64,000 nucleotides of DNA from contig NZ_LMCP01000011.1 of NCBI RefSeq assembly GCF_001425625.1, positions 40,559-104,558 on the forward strand. The letters are read 5' to 3'. Position 1 is the stretch's first letter. Each line of letters begins with the position of its first letter. The stretch comes from Mesorhizobium sp. Root102. Lineage in GTDB: Bacteria > Pseudomonadota > Alphaproteobacteria > Rhizobiales > Rhizobiaceae. This document shows, piece after piece, positions 8,108 to 16,948 of this stretch. The notes beneath the pieces were generated by a model. That model worked only from the letters and a program-made list of their open reading frames with translations, made no database searches and was not told where the DNA came from. The translations under genes and the position numbers were made by a program.

Positions 8108-10174
8108 ATGCGTTTCGCGATAGATACAGGGGGCACTTTCACTGACCTCATCGTCGAGGACGACGAGGGTGAGTGCCGGATGTTCAAGGCCCGTACGACG
8201 CCCGACGATCCGATCACGGGATTGCTGAACGCGTTGACCTTGGCAGCCGACGCGTACGGCATGACGTTAGGCGAATTGCTTCGTCGCGGTGAGATCCTGG
8301 TCCACGGAACCACCCGCGCTATCAATGCGATTATCACGGGCCGTACAGCACGAACGGCCCTCCTGGTCACGCGCGGCCACAGGGATGTTTTGGTGTTGCG
8401 TGAAGGAGGTCGCTCAGATCCCTTCAATTTCACAGACCCATATCCGCAACCCTATGTCCCGCGCAGCCTGACATTCGAGATTCCTGAGCGCGTTCGCGCC
8501 GATGGCTCGGTCATGGTCCCGCTTGACGAGGCTGCGGTACGCGCAGCCGCGGCCGAATTGGCCTCGCGGAAAATCGAAGCAGTGGCGGTCTGTTTGCTGT
8601 GGTCGATAATCAATCCTGCACACGAGATGCGGATCGGAGAGTTATTGGCGGAATGCCTGCCAGGTGTGCCCTTCACACTGTCGCACGCGCTCAATCCGAC
8701 AATCCGCGAGTTCCGCCGCGCCTCGTCTGCGGCGGTGGATGCTTCCCTCAAGCCAACCATGGGAACCTACATGCGTACGCTTGAAAGCCGGCTCCATGAG
8801 GCGGGCTTTGCGGGACGAACGTTGGTGGTGACGTCCGGCGCAGGTGTCATAGATGCGCGCGATGCGGCGGAAGCCCCGATCCATATCGTCAACTCCGGAC
8901 CTTCCATGGCGCCACTCGCAGGCCGTCACTATGCGTTGATGGAAAGTGGATCCCACACAGCGATCGTGGCGGACACCGGGGGGACAACCTACGATGTCAG
9001 CCTTGTGCGTAAAGGGCACATTCCGACCTCGCGTGAGACTTGGATCGGCGAGCCGTATCGCGGCACGATGATCGGATTTCCGTGGGTCGACGTGAAAAGC
9101 GTCGGGGCAGGCGGCGGTTCCATCGCGTGGATCGATTCGGGCGGTCTTTTGCGGGTCGGTCCCAAAAGCGCAGGCGCAGTGCCTGGACCGGCTGCGTACG
9201 GTCGCGGCGGTGTGGAGCCCACGGTAACCGACGCCTCGATCGCACTCGGTCACCTCGACCCGGACTATTTTCTTGGCGGCGCGATCAAGCTTAACCGCGA
9301 TCTGGCCGTTGCCGCAATCCGCCAGATTGCGGATCCGCTCAAGTTGGGTGTTGCCGAGGCAGCGAACGCCATAATCAGCATAGCCACGGAAAACATGGTG
9401 CAGGCTATCGTAGATATCACTGTCAACCAAGGGGTGGATCCACGACAGGCCGTGCTGGTCGGTGGCGGTGGCGCGGCTGGACTCAATTCCGTGCGTATCG
9501 CGAGCCGCCTTGGCTGCCGCACTCTGATCATCCCCGACACCGGCGCAGCATTGTCCGCTGCCGGGGCGATGATGTCCAGTCTCAAGGCGGATTTTCACGC
9601 CGCCTTCTTCGTCTCTACGTCTTCCCTCGATTTTGATGGCGTGAAAAGGACTCTCGACCGCCTTTCCTCGCGCTGCCGCGCTTTTATCGATGGACCTGGT
9701 GCCGGCGCCGTTGAAACTGCGATCACCTTCAAGGTCGATGCGCGCTACGACACGCAGGTGTGGGAGATCGAGGTGCTATTGCGCGGCAAACTTGCTTCCG
9801 AGGCGGAGCTTGCCAGTTTCGTTCAGGATTTCCATCTGACGCATGAGAATCTCTTCGGCTTTTCGGACCCCATCTCTCCCATCGAGATCATTGCGTGGAC
9901 AGCCGAGGTCAACTGCCGCTTTCGTGAACAATCCGGCTTGCGGCTCACATCCGCGGCGACTCTCGCAGAGCGCCCGAACCGGGCGGCTTATTTCCATTCG
10001 ACCGATTGGGTCGATGTACCGGTCCGACAGTTCAACAACCTGGTTATCGGCGAAGCTGTGAGCGGGCCCGCGATCGTCGAGAGTTCGTTCACCACGATTG
10101 TTGTCGATCCCGGAGCGGTGGCCACACGACAGCAGTCCGGCAGCCTTTTGATCGAGGTGGAACAAAGCCAATGA
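8108..10174 (+). CDS. Hydantoinase/oxoprolinase subunit A (first copy)
   Basis: 688 residues. A TTG lies one codon upstream, but the ATG before RFAIDTGGTFTDL is the natural start. The N-terminal Hydant_A_N domain has the ASKHA phosphate loop DTGGTFTD (residues 5-12) and HGTTRAINAI. The central domain has the second ATP motif ADTGGTTYDVSLV, then SVGAGGGSIAWID and GPAAYGRGG. A C-terminal acetophenone-carboxylase-like part ends the chain. With subunit B it forms an ATP-dependent enzyme that opens hydantoins, 5-oxoproline or similar lactams. It overlaps the B gene by four bases. Confidence 0.94.
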   Translation: MRFAIDTGGTFTDLIVEDDEGECRMFKARTTPDDPITGLLNALTLAADAYGMTLGELLRRGEILVHGTTRAINAIITGRTARTALLVTRGHRDVLVLREGGRSDPFNFTDPYPQPYVPRSLTFEIPERVRADGSVMVPLDEAAVRAAAAELASRKIEAVAVCLLWSIINPAHEMRIGELLAECLPGVPFTLSHALNPTIREFRRASSAAVDASLKPTMGTYMRTLESRLHEAGFAGRTLVVTSGAGVIDARDAAEAPIHIVNSGPSMAPLAGRHYALMESGSHTAIVADTGGTTYDVSLVRKGHIPTSRETWIGEPYRGTMIGFPWVDVKSVGAGGGSIAWIDSGGLLRVGPKSAGAVPGPAAYGRGGVEPTVTDASIALGHLDPDYFLGGAIKLNRDLAVAAIRQIADPLKLGVAEAANAIISIATENMVQAIVDITVNQGVDPRQAVLVGGGGAAGLNSVRIASRLGCRTLIIPDTGAALSAAGAMMSSLKADFHAAFFVSTSSLDFDGVKRTLDRLSSRCRAFIDGPGAGAVETAITFKVDARYDTQVWEIEVLLRGKLASEAELASFVQDFHLTHENLFGFSDPISPIEIIAWTAEVNCRFREQSGLRLTSAATLAERPNRAAYFHSTDWVDVPVRQFNNLVIGEAVSGPAIVESSFTTIVVDPGAVATRQQSGSLLIEVEQSQ

Positions 10175-11952
10175 CTGCTCTGAAGGAGAATACTGCCAAG
10201 TTGGACAGCGTCACCTTGGCGCTCCTTAACCATCGCTTTGAGGGCGTTGCGCGCAAGATGGCCAACACGCTCCTGCGCACGGGGCGGTCTGGTGTGCTGA
10301 ACATCGCCCGAGACTTTTCATGCTGCATCGTTACCGCAGATTGCGAGTTGCTGGTCGCTAATGAAGGTCTTCCGATCCACGTCCTCTCGGGCCCCGATAT
10401 CATGGCCCGGATAATGAAGGAAGTCGCACCGATGTTGAAGCGCGGCGATGCCTTCCTGAACAACTCACCCTATCACGGCTGCAGCCATGCAGCCGATCAC
10501 ACGATCCTTGTGCCGGTGATCGACGACAAAGGCGTCCATCGCTTTACGGTATTGGCGAAAGCGCATCAGGCAGACGTCGGAAATTCCATTCCAACGACTT
10601 ATCACGGCTCCGCGCGCGACGTTTACGAAGAAGGGGCTCTCATTTTCCCCTCCACCAAGGTTCAGGAAAACTACGAGACAAACCAAGACATTGTCCGGAT
10701 GTGCCGTATGCGCATCCGGGTGCCCGATCAATGGTGGGGTGATTTCCTTGCTGCGATTGGATCCGCGCGCATCGGCGAGCAGGAGATCATGGCAATGGCC
10801 GCCGAAGTCGGATGGGACCTCCTGACGGCATTTTCACGTGAATGGCTCAACTACTCAGAACGCCGGATGGAGGACGCCATTCGCAGGATGCCGGTCGGAT
10901 CGGCAAAACGGTCCAGCACGCACGACCCCTTTCCAGGGACACCAGCCGAAGGCGTAACCGTAAACGCAACGGTTTCGATTGATCCGGGCGAAGCGCGTAT
11001 TCAGGTCGATCTAACGGACAACATCGACTGCCTACCATGCGGCCTCAATCTGTCGGAAGCCTGCGCACGGACCGCTGCGATGGTCGGAATCTTCAATTCA
11101 ATCGATCATTCCGTGCCAAAGAACGCAGGCGCCTTTCGCCGCATCGAGCTGTCCCTGCGCGAGAACTGCGTCGTGGGGATCCCACGCCATCCGACCTCGA
11201 CGTCGGTCGCAACGACCAACATCGCCGATCGCGTCGCCAATGTCGTGCAGGCAGCAATAGCCGACATTGCCGACGGGTATGGTTTGGCCGAATGCGGCGC
11301 AGTGATCCCGCCTGCCGCGGGCGTGATTTCGGGTGTGAAGCCAACCACCGGAGCGCACTTCGTGAACCAGCTTTGCCTTGGCATGACCGGCGGAGCTGCG
11401 GCACCAGGTGCAGATGCCTGGATAACCATCTGCCACGTTGGCAATGGCGGATTGTGTAACGTCGATTCCGTTGAACTCGACGAGTTGCGCCAGCCGATCC
11501 ACGTATATTCGCGCGAACTCGTTCCGGATACCGAGGGCGCGGGCCGCTATCGCGGTGCGCCCTCCGTGGCCGTCGAGTTCGGTCCAGTCGGTTGTTGCAT
11601 TTCCGTTGGCTATGTGAGTGACGGCGCCATCAATGCGGCAAGGGGCGTACGCGGCGGTGGGAACGGCGGTAACGCCAACCAGTTTCGCCTGACTTCCGAA
11701 GGCCGCAAGGCCCAACTCGACAGTTGCGCACAAGTCACGCTCCGCGACGGGGAAAGGCTGCTTTCGATCTCCTGCGGGGGCGGGGGCTACGGGTTTCCGG
11801 AAGAACGGGATCCCGACGCCGTCGCTCGCGACGTTGCCGAGGGTTGGATTACCCCGGAGCGTGCACGCAACGTCTATCGTGTCGCGGTCGCAGGAGACCG
11901 GGTCGATCTTGAAGCTACCGTAGCACTCAGGTCAGACCACCACCACAATTAG
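10171..11952 (+). CDS. Hydantoinase B/oxoprolinase subunit B (first copy)
   Basis: 593 residues. The ATG overlaps the A-subunit stop (ATGA); the frame is open further upstream but that part lies inside gene A. It matches Hydantoinase_B along its length: VARKMANTLLRTGRS, the LNNSPYHGCSHAADHT region, HQADVGN, PVDLTDN-like sheet residues and the glycine-rich GVRGGGNGGN near residue 490, with SCGGGGYG close to the end. It partners the A subunit in ATP-driven amide ring opening in the cytoplasm. The binding-protein gene starts 34 bases later. Confidence 0.94.
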   Translation: MTALKENTAKLDSVTLALLNHRFEGVARKMANTLLRTGRSGVLNIARDFSCCIVTADCELLVANEGLPIHVLSGPDIMARIMKEVAPMLKRGDAFLNNSPYHGCSHAADHTILVPVIDDKGVHRFTVLAKAHQADVGNSIPTTYHGSARDVYEEGALIFPSTKVQENYETNQDIVRMCRMRIRVPDQWWGDFLAAIGSARIGEQEIMAMAAEVGWDLLTAFSREWLNYSERRMEDAIRRMPVGSAKRSSTHDPFPGTPAEGVTVNATVSIDPGEARIQVDLTDNIDCLPCGLNLSEACARTAAMVGIFNSIDHSVPKNAGAFRRIELSLRENCVVGIPRHPTSTSVATTNIADRVANVVQAAIADIADGYGLAECGAVIPPAAGVISGVKPTTGAHFVNQLCLGMTGGAAAPGADAWITICHVGNGGLCNVDSVELDELRQPIHVYSRELVPDTEGAGRYRGAPSVAVEFGPVGCCISVGYVSDGAINAARGVRGGGNGGNANQFRLTSEGRKAQLDSCAQVTLRDGERLLSISCGGGGYGFPEERDPDAVARDVAEGWITPERARNVYRVAVAGDRVDLEATVALRSDHHHN

Positions 11953-11986
11953 TCAAGGAAGAAAGAACCAAAAGGGGAACTTGGAC

Positions 11987-13162
11987 ATGAAAATCCTAAT
12001 GTTGACTGCACTTGCCGCCGTAGCCGTTTCAGTTTTGCCTGCGTCTGCTCAAGATGACGCAGTGACGGTTGGTTTTCCACTTGCCCTGTCGGGCTTCGTA
12101 GCGCCCTATGACGACGGACCTCTGAAAGCCGCTCTGCTGGCCATCGACGACATCAACAGCAGGGGCGGGTTGTTGGGGGAGAAGATCATCTCCGTTGAGT
12201 CCGATACCAAGTCGGACCCCGCTCAAGGGGCCACTGCCGCTACCGACGTTCTAGGCAAGGCCGCCAAGATGATCATGGTCACTTGTGATTTCGATTTCGG
12301 CGCGCCGGCGGCCCTGGTTGCCGAATCGCAGAACGTCATCGCCTTTTCGTCCTGCGCGGCGGATCCGAAGTTTGGCGTTCAGGGAATTGGCAAGAATGCC
12401 TATACGATGTCGACCGCATCGATTTCCCAGGGCGCTACGCTCGCTGAATGGGCTCACAACGAGAAGGGCTTCAAGACCGTCTACATACTGAAAGACACGA
12501 TGGTCGAGTATACCAAGTCAGTTTGCGACTCGTTCGAAGCACGTTGGACAGAACTCAGCTCTGCAGAAAGCATCGTCGGTCGCGACACATTTCACGGTGT
12601 GAACGACACCTCTATTGCGAGCCAGATTTCCAGGATCAAGGCCAACTCTCCGCAGCCGGACTTCGTGATGTTCTGCGGAGCCGTCAATGGCGGTTCGGCA
12701 GTGCGCCAAATTCGCGCCGCCGGCATCGATCTGCCACTGCTATCCAGCGAATCGATGGACGGCGCCTATTGGCTTGCTGCCATTCCTAACCTTTCCGACT
12801 TCTATGTGGCGGTCTACGGGTCAGCTTTCGGAAATGATCCCGATCCCAAGGTCAATGACTTCGTAAAAAGCTTTAGCGCGAAATATGGGGTGGCGCCGGT
12901 TACGGGGCACGCACTGACGGGCTATTCAGTAGTCGAAGCCTGGGCAAAAGCGGTCGAGCGTGCTGGAACTTTCGATACTGATGCCGTGCGTGCCGAACTG
13001 GATAAATTCACTGCTGAGCCGCTTATGGTGGGTAAGACGACCTTCACGCCGGAACTGCATATCAACGTCGACCGACCGATGCTCATCATGAAGATTGTCA
13101 ACGGCAAGCACGAGCCGATCGAGCGGTTCATCACGACCAAGTTGCCCAAAGTGAGCTTTTAG
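11987..13162 (+). CDS. ABC importer periplasmic binding protein, branched-chain amino acid type (module 1)
   Basis: 391 residues from the ATG that follows AGGGGA at a good distance; a TTG two codons earlier is less likely. A Sec signal peptide (MLTALAAVAVSVLPASAQ) leads into a Peripla_BP_6 domain with VTVGFPLALSGFVAPYD, INSRGGLLG, the ligand-loop Ser/Thr stretch and GHALTGYSVVEAWAKAVE. It should capture the substrate of the adjacent hydantoinase pathway and pass it to the LivHMGF-type complex encoded next. Relatives bind amino acids, amides, urea or aromatic acids. Confidence 0.93.
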   Translation: MKILMLTALAAVAVSVLPASAQDDAVTVGFPLALSGFVAPYDDGPLKAALLAIDDINSRGGLLGEKIISVESDTKSDPAQGATAATDVLGKAAKMIMVTCDFDFGAPAALVAESQNVIAFSSCAADPKFGVQGIGKNAYTMSTASISQGATLAEWAHNEKGFKTVYILKDTMVEYTKSVCDSFEARWTELSSAESIVGRDTFHGVNDTSIASQISRIKANSPQPDFVMFCGAVNGGSAVRQIRAAGIDLPLLSSESMDGAYWLAAIPNLSDFYVAVYGSAFGNDPDPKVNDFVKSFSAKYGVAPVTGHALTGYSVVEAWAKAVERAGTFDTDAVRAELDKFTAEPLMVGKTTFTPELHINVDRPMLIMKIVNGKHEPIERFITTKLPKVSF

Positions 13163-13186
13163 TCGCTCAGGGATCGGCATTTGTCC

Positions 13187-13918
13187 ATGAACACCGCCTC
13201 TCAGCATCTCGTCGCGGAAGCCATTAGTGTCAGATTTGGCGGCCTGGAGGCGCTGAGGGCGGTCGATCTCGCGATCGGCCCTGGCGAGATAGTGGGGCTG
13301 ATCGGGTCGAACGGAGCAGGAAAGAGCACGCTGATCAATGTGCTCTCCGGTTTCCAGAGGCCCACGGCTGGGGCCGTGAAGCTGGGCGACCGTCCAATAG
13401 GCGGCCTGTCCCCGCATCTTGTGGCCAGGGCCGGAATTGTGCGTACTTTCCAGGCCGTGCGTCTTTTTCAGGACTTGTCGGTCGTCAACAATGTAGCGGC
13501 TGCGGCGGCGGCGCTGGGTGGGTCTTTGTCAACTGCGAACACTCTCATCGAGATGCTCGGTCTTTCGGATCTTCGCGATCAGCGGGCTGGATCGCTCTCC
13601 TATGCCCACCAGCGGCGTTTGGCGATAGCGCGCAGTCTGGCGCTCAAACCCAGGTTTCTGCTGCTTGACGAACCGGCAGCAGGCATGACGCCCGCTGAAG
13701 TTGCGGACATCAAGGCCATCCTCCTTGAGGTGCGGGAGAATACCGGAACCGGAATGCTGCTCGTGGAGCACAATATGTCACTTGTCATGTCGACATGCGA
13801 GCGGCTCGTCGTGCTCGACAGCGGGCGTGTGATCGCGCGCGGATCGCCTCAGGCAGTGCGGCGCGATCCGGCCGTCAGAGCATCGTATCTAGGCGAAGTC
13901 TCCGGGGAAAAACAATGA
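13187..13918 (+). CDS. ABC importer ATPase, LivG type (module 1)
   Basis: About 243 residues. The ATP-binding signs are GSNGAGKST (Walker A, near residue 42), the LSYAHQRRLAIARSLA signature region and LLLDEPAAGM (Walker B), with the LivG-type VEHNMSLVMS His loop. The signature lacks the usual SGGQ and reads SYAHQ, common in LivG proteins. A TTG two codons upstream (13181) is better spaced from AGGGA, so the true start could be six bases earlier. The stop overlaps the next ATG. Confidence 0.93.
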   Translation: MNTASQHLVAEAISVRFGGLEALRAVDLAIGPGEIVGLIGSNGAGKSTLINVLSGFQRPTAGAVKLGDRPIGGLSPHLVARAGIVRTFQAVRLFQDLSVVNNVAAAAAALGGSLSTANTLIEMLGLSDLRDQRAGSLSYAHQRRLAIARSLALKPRFLLLDEPAAGMTPAEVADIKAILLEVRENTGTGMLLVEHNMSLVMSTCERLVVLDSGRVIARGSPQAVRRDPAVRASYLGEVSGEKQ

Positions 13919-14646
13919 CCTTGCTTCGAATTGACGGCCTCAGTGCGGCCTACGGCCCCGTTCCGGCGCTGCGGAATGTCGGGTTATCCTTGGGGGAGGG
14001 AGAAACGCTTGGCGTCGTGGGAGCCAATGGAGCCGGGAAGTCGACGCTCACCCTGGCAATAGCTGGAATCGTGCGTCCATCGTCAGGGGACATATTTTTC
14101 GACGGCATGTCACTTGCTGGGTTGCTCCCCGAGACCATCGCACGGCTTGGCGTAGCTCTCGTTCCTGAGGGCCGCCACATATTTGAGGGCCTCACCGTTG
14201 AGGAGAATCTGCTCATTGGCCTGAATGGCGCTGTCGGCAGGCAAGCAAGGCGCGATGCGCTCGAACGTATATACGATGCTTTTCCAATCCTTCGCCAGCG
14301 CCGGACGGGTTTCGGCACAAGACTGTCGGGCGGCGAACAACAGCAGCTGGCCATAGCGCGTGCGCTGCTCATGAACCCGCGCCTTTTGATCCTGGACGAG
14401 CCGTCGCTCGGCCTCGCGCCGATTATGGTCGATAAGGTCTACAAGATACTTAGGGACTTGCGCCAGCAAGGCGTGGCGCTGCTCCTGGTGGAGCAGAACC
14501 CCGCCAGGATTGCTGAAGTCGCGGATCGGACCGTTGTATTGGCCAACGGAGCGGTTCGGCTTTCCGGCGCGTCTGCCGATGTACTTTCTTCGGATCTGTT
14601 GAGCAGGGCCTATTTGGGCGCCGAGGAACATGAGGTTTGCGCATGA
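13915..14646 (+). CDS. ABC importer ATPase, LivF type (module 1)
   Basis: 243 residues from the ATG that overlaps the LivG-type stop; the frame extends upstream only inside the previous gene. It carries GANGAGKST, the LivF-typical LVPEGRHIFEGLTVEENL, LSGGEQQQLAIARAL and LLILDEPSLGLAP, then VEQNPARI. It pairs with the LivG-type subunit as the ATP-hydrolysing dimer. It again overlaps the next gene by an ATGA junction, so the transporter genes are tightly coupled. Confidence 0.94.
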   Translation: MTLLRIDGLSAAYGPVPALRNVGLSLGEGETLGVVGANGAGKSTLTLAIAGIVRPSSGDIFFDGMSLAGLLPETIARLGVALVPEGRHIFEGLTVEENLLIGLNGAVGRQARRDALERIYDAFPILRQRRTGFGTRLSGGEQQQLAIARALLMNPRLLILDEPSLGLAPIMVDKVYKILRDLRQQGVALLLVEQNPARIAEVADRTVVLANGAVRLSGASADVLSSDLLSRAYLGAEEHEVCA

Positions 14647-15527
14647 CGTTCGCGATCCAAACTTTGATAGACGCTATAAGTGTCGGGGCATTGTATGCGA
14701 TCTCGGCCCTGGGTATCGGGTTGCTTTTCGGGATCATGCGGCTTGTCAATTTTGCCCAGAGCGAGTTCGTCACCGTCGGCGTCTATACGCTCATGATGTT
14801 GGCGAATGCGTGGTTCCCACTGGCGGCGTTGGCGGCCGTCGTCGTCGTCGTGCTACTTGCGCTCACGGTCGAACGACTGGCCTTTCGTCCTGTGCGGAAC
14901 GCCGATCCAGCCACGCTGCTGATTGCGAGTTTCGCGGTCAGCTATTTTCTTCAGAATGGGCTCGTTCTGCTTTTCGGTGCGCGCCCGATTGGCTTTGATG
15001 TGCTGCCGGGGTTGGGTCAGGCTATCCAGGTCGAAACGGTGCGCATCCCGCTGCTCAATATCGTGACGATCGCCGCAACAAGCACCCTGCTCTTGGGTGT
15101 AGGCCTCTTTTTGCGCCTCACGCGCACTGGTATCGAGATGCGTGCCGCAGCTGTGGATTTCCGAATGGCGCGTCTCATGGGCGTCAAGGCTGACAGGGTA
15201 ATCGCAGTCGGCTTCGGCCTTGCCGGCATCATGTCGGCGGTGGTCTCAATTCTATACGCTGCTCAGACAGGAACGGCCTCGCCAGCCATGGGTCTGCAAC
15301 TAGCCTTGGTCGGCTTTGTCGCCACGGTCATCGGGGGCATGGGCAATCTTCCGGGTGCTGTGCTGGGAGGTCTAGCAGTCGGTGCGATCAGTGTATTGCT
15401 TCAAGCGGTCTTGCCCCCCGATCTCAGGGTGTTCCGCGAAGCCTTCGTATATGCCGCGGTGATCGCAGTGCTGCTGTTGAGGCCGCAGGGACTTTTTCGC
15501 AGCGCGGCTGAAAGGGAGCGTGTGTAA
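14643..15527 (+). CDS. ABC importer permease, LivH type (module 1)
   Basis: 294 residues, about eight hydrophobic segments. The LivH hallmarks GALYAISALGIGLLFGIMRLVNFAQSEF at the N-terminus and GGMGNLPGAVLGGLAVG near residue 235 are both present. The ATG lies on the stop of the LivF-type gene. A TTG six bases upstream is an unlikely alternative. It is one half of the inner-membrane channel. Confidence 0.94.
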   Translation: MTFAIQTLIDAISVGALYAISALGIGLLFGIMRLVNFAQSEFVTVGVYTLMMLANAWFPLAALAAVVVVVLLALTVERLAFRPVRNADPATLLIASFAVSYFLQNGLVLLFGARPIGFDVLPGLGQAIQVETVRIPLLNIVTIAATSTLLLGVGLFLRLTRTGIEMRAAAVDFRMARLMGVKADRVIAVGFGLAGIMSAVVSILYAAQTGTASPAMGLQLALVGFVATVIGGMGNLPGAVLGGLAVGAISVLLQAVLPPDLRVFREAFVYAAVIAVLLLRPQGLFRSAAERERV

Positions 15528-16537
15528 TGCGCGCGCATTGGTCCACCCTGGTCATACTGTCGCTTATCGTGTTGCTTGTTGCAGCCATTGGCGCGTTGGG
15601 CAATCCGGTTGTGCAGCGTGTTGTGACCGACATGCTCATCAAGCTCGTGGTCGTGCTCGGTCTTTCGATCTTCATCGGCAATTCGGGCGTGCTATCGTTC
15701 GGACATGCGAGCTTCGCGGCGCTCGGCGCTTATGGCGCCGCTTGGTTCACGATGCCGATCGTTGCAAAGAAGTTGTTTCTGCCTAAGTTGCCGGCATTCG
15801 TCCTCGCCACTCAATACGGCCTCACTGCCGGCGCGACAATTGGCATTGTCTTCGCATCCACCCTCGCTTTGATCGTCGGCATCGCCGTTGTCAGGCTCTC
15901 AGGTATTGCGGCCAGTATCGCTACCCTCGCTTGGCTTGTCATCATCAACACCATACTTGCCAATGCCGACTCGTTGACCAAAGGAAGCAGTTCGCTCGTC
16001 GGCCTGCCGCTAGATGTTGGTGCCGGCACGGCAGCTATCTGCGCGTTGATCGCCCTCGCCGTCGCGTTTTTTTTCAAATATTCCCCCATCGGGTTGATGC
16101 TTGAAGCATCGCGCGAGGATGAGGCAGCAGCCTTGGCCGCTGGTATCGCGGTCCATCGATTGCGCCTGGTGGCATTTGTTCTGTCGGGCGCAGTGGTTGC
16201 GCTCGGTGGTGTTTTGCAAGGCCATTTTCTTGGTATGTTGTCCGTGGGACAATTTTACCTGGAGTTCACTTTCCTCACATTGGCGATGCTGGTCATAGGG
16301 GGAATGCGCAGCATTTCGGGTGCTGTCATGGGAACTCTGCTTATTGCGACCGTCGGAGAGCTGCTAAGGGTCGGCGCGGGTGGCGGCACTGTGGGCGGTA
16401 TCGCCATCCCGCCAATGCCGGGCATGCGCGAGATTGCTCTCGCGCTGATTATGCTTTTCGTGCTGAGGGCGCGTCCGAGCGGCCTCATGGGCGGGCACGA
16501 ACTTGCGCTGCCTAGCCGACTTGCAAGCCCAAAATGA
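15527..16537 (+). CDS. ABC importer permease, LivM type (module 1)
   Basis: 336 residues with about nine to ten membrane segments. LivM marks are GLSIFIGNSGVLSFGHASFAALGAYGAAW near residue 45 and REDEAAALAAGI, the cytoplasmic coupling loop near residue 195, then MLVIGGMRSISGAVMGTLL. The start overlaps the LivH-type stop by one base (TAATG). A 93-base gap with no hairpin separates it from ortA, so read-through is plausible. Confidence 0.93.
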   Translation: MRAHWSTLVILSLIVLLVAAIGALGNPVVQRVVTDMLIKLVVVLGLSIFIGNSGVLSFGHASFAALGAYGAAWFTMPIVAKKLFLPKLPAFVLATQYGLTAGATIGIVFASTLALIVGIAVVRLSGIAASIATLAWLVIINTILANADSLTKGSSSLVGLPLDVGAGTAAICALIALAVAFFFKYSPIGLMLEASREDEAAALAAGIAVHRLRLVAFVLSGAVVALGGVLQGHFLGMLSVGQFYLEFTFLTLAMLVIGGMRSISGAVMGTLLIATVGELLRVGAGGGTVGGIAIPPMPGMREIALALIMLFVLRARPSGLMGGHELALPSRLASPK

Positions 16538-16630
16538 CGGCACGCCATGATCCCAAGGACGTAACAACGGAGAGCGTCTGGCATTTGCTGCGCATGCGGC
16601 GTCGGCCTGCAGGCGCAATGGAGGCATGAA

Positions 16631-16948
16631 TTGACGAGTTTAGAAGTCCCCCCGAAGACCTTTGTTCGAATCATGTTTACGTTGCTTGAGCCCGATCAGC
16701 GTGCTCCAGGTCTGGTTTCGGACACTGCTGCCACACCATATGTCGTCCGCTGCAATGGCTATCTCCTGGAGAAGGCCTTGATAGGTGACTTGGTGGTCAT
16801 CCGGACCGTCGCGGGCCGACAAATCACGGGCAAACTGACCGAGGTGCAACCCGTGACCGGTCACGGCTTCGGTCAACCGGACCCCGCCTTGGCGGCGGCT
16901 ATAAGCGAAATTACCTTGCTTAAAGAGGAACTCGTCCATGGAGAATGA
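16631..16948 (+). CDS. ortA: 2-amino-4-oxopentanoate thiolase, small subunit OrtA
   Basis: 105 residues. The start is TTG at 16631, six bases after GGAGG; an ATG at 16626 meets a stop at once, and an ATG at 16673 would cut the conserved first strand. The middle (LEPDQRAPG, then VRCNGYLLEKALIGDLVVIRTVAGRQITGKLTEV and HGFGQP) matches OrtA, the small subunit that with OrtB forms 2-amino-4-ketopentanoate thiolase of ornithine fermentation in clostridia. The enzyme splits 2-amino-4-oxopentanoate with CoA into acetyl-CoA and alanine. The 11-base overlap with the next gene supports the pairing. Confidence 0.85.
   Translation: MTSLEVPPKTFVRIMFTLLEPDQRAPGLVSDTAATPYVVRCNGYLLEKALIGDLVVIRTVAGRQITGKLTEVQPVTGHGFGQPDPALAAAISEITLLKEELVHGE

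Noticed and set aside
8642..9598. 318-codon minus-strand frame opposite the first hydantoinase A gene
   Set aside because: Antisense to clear ASKHA motifs and without recognisable protein character.
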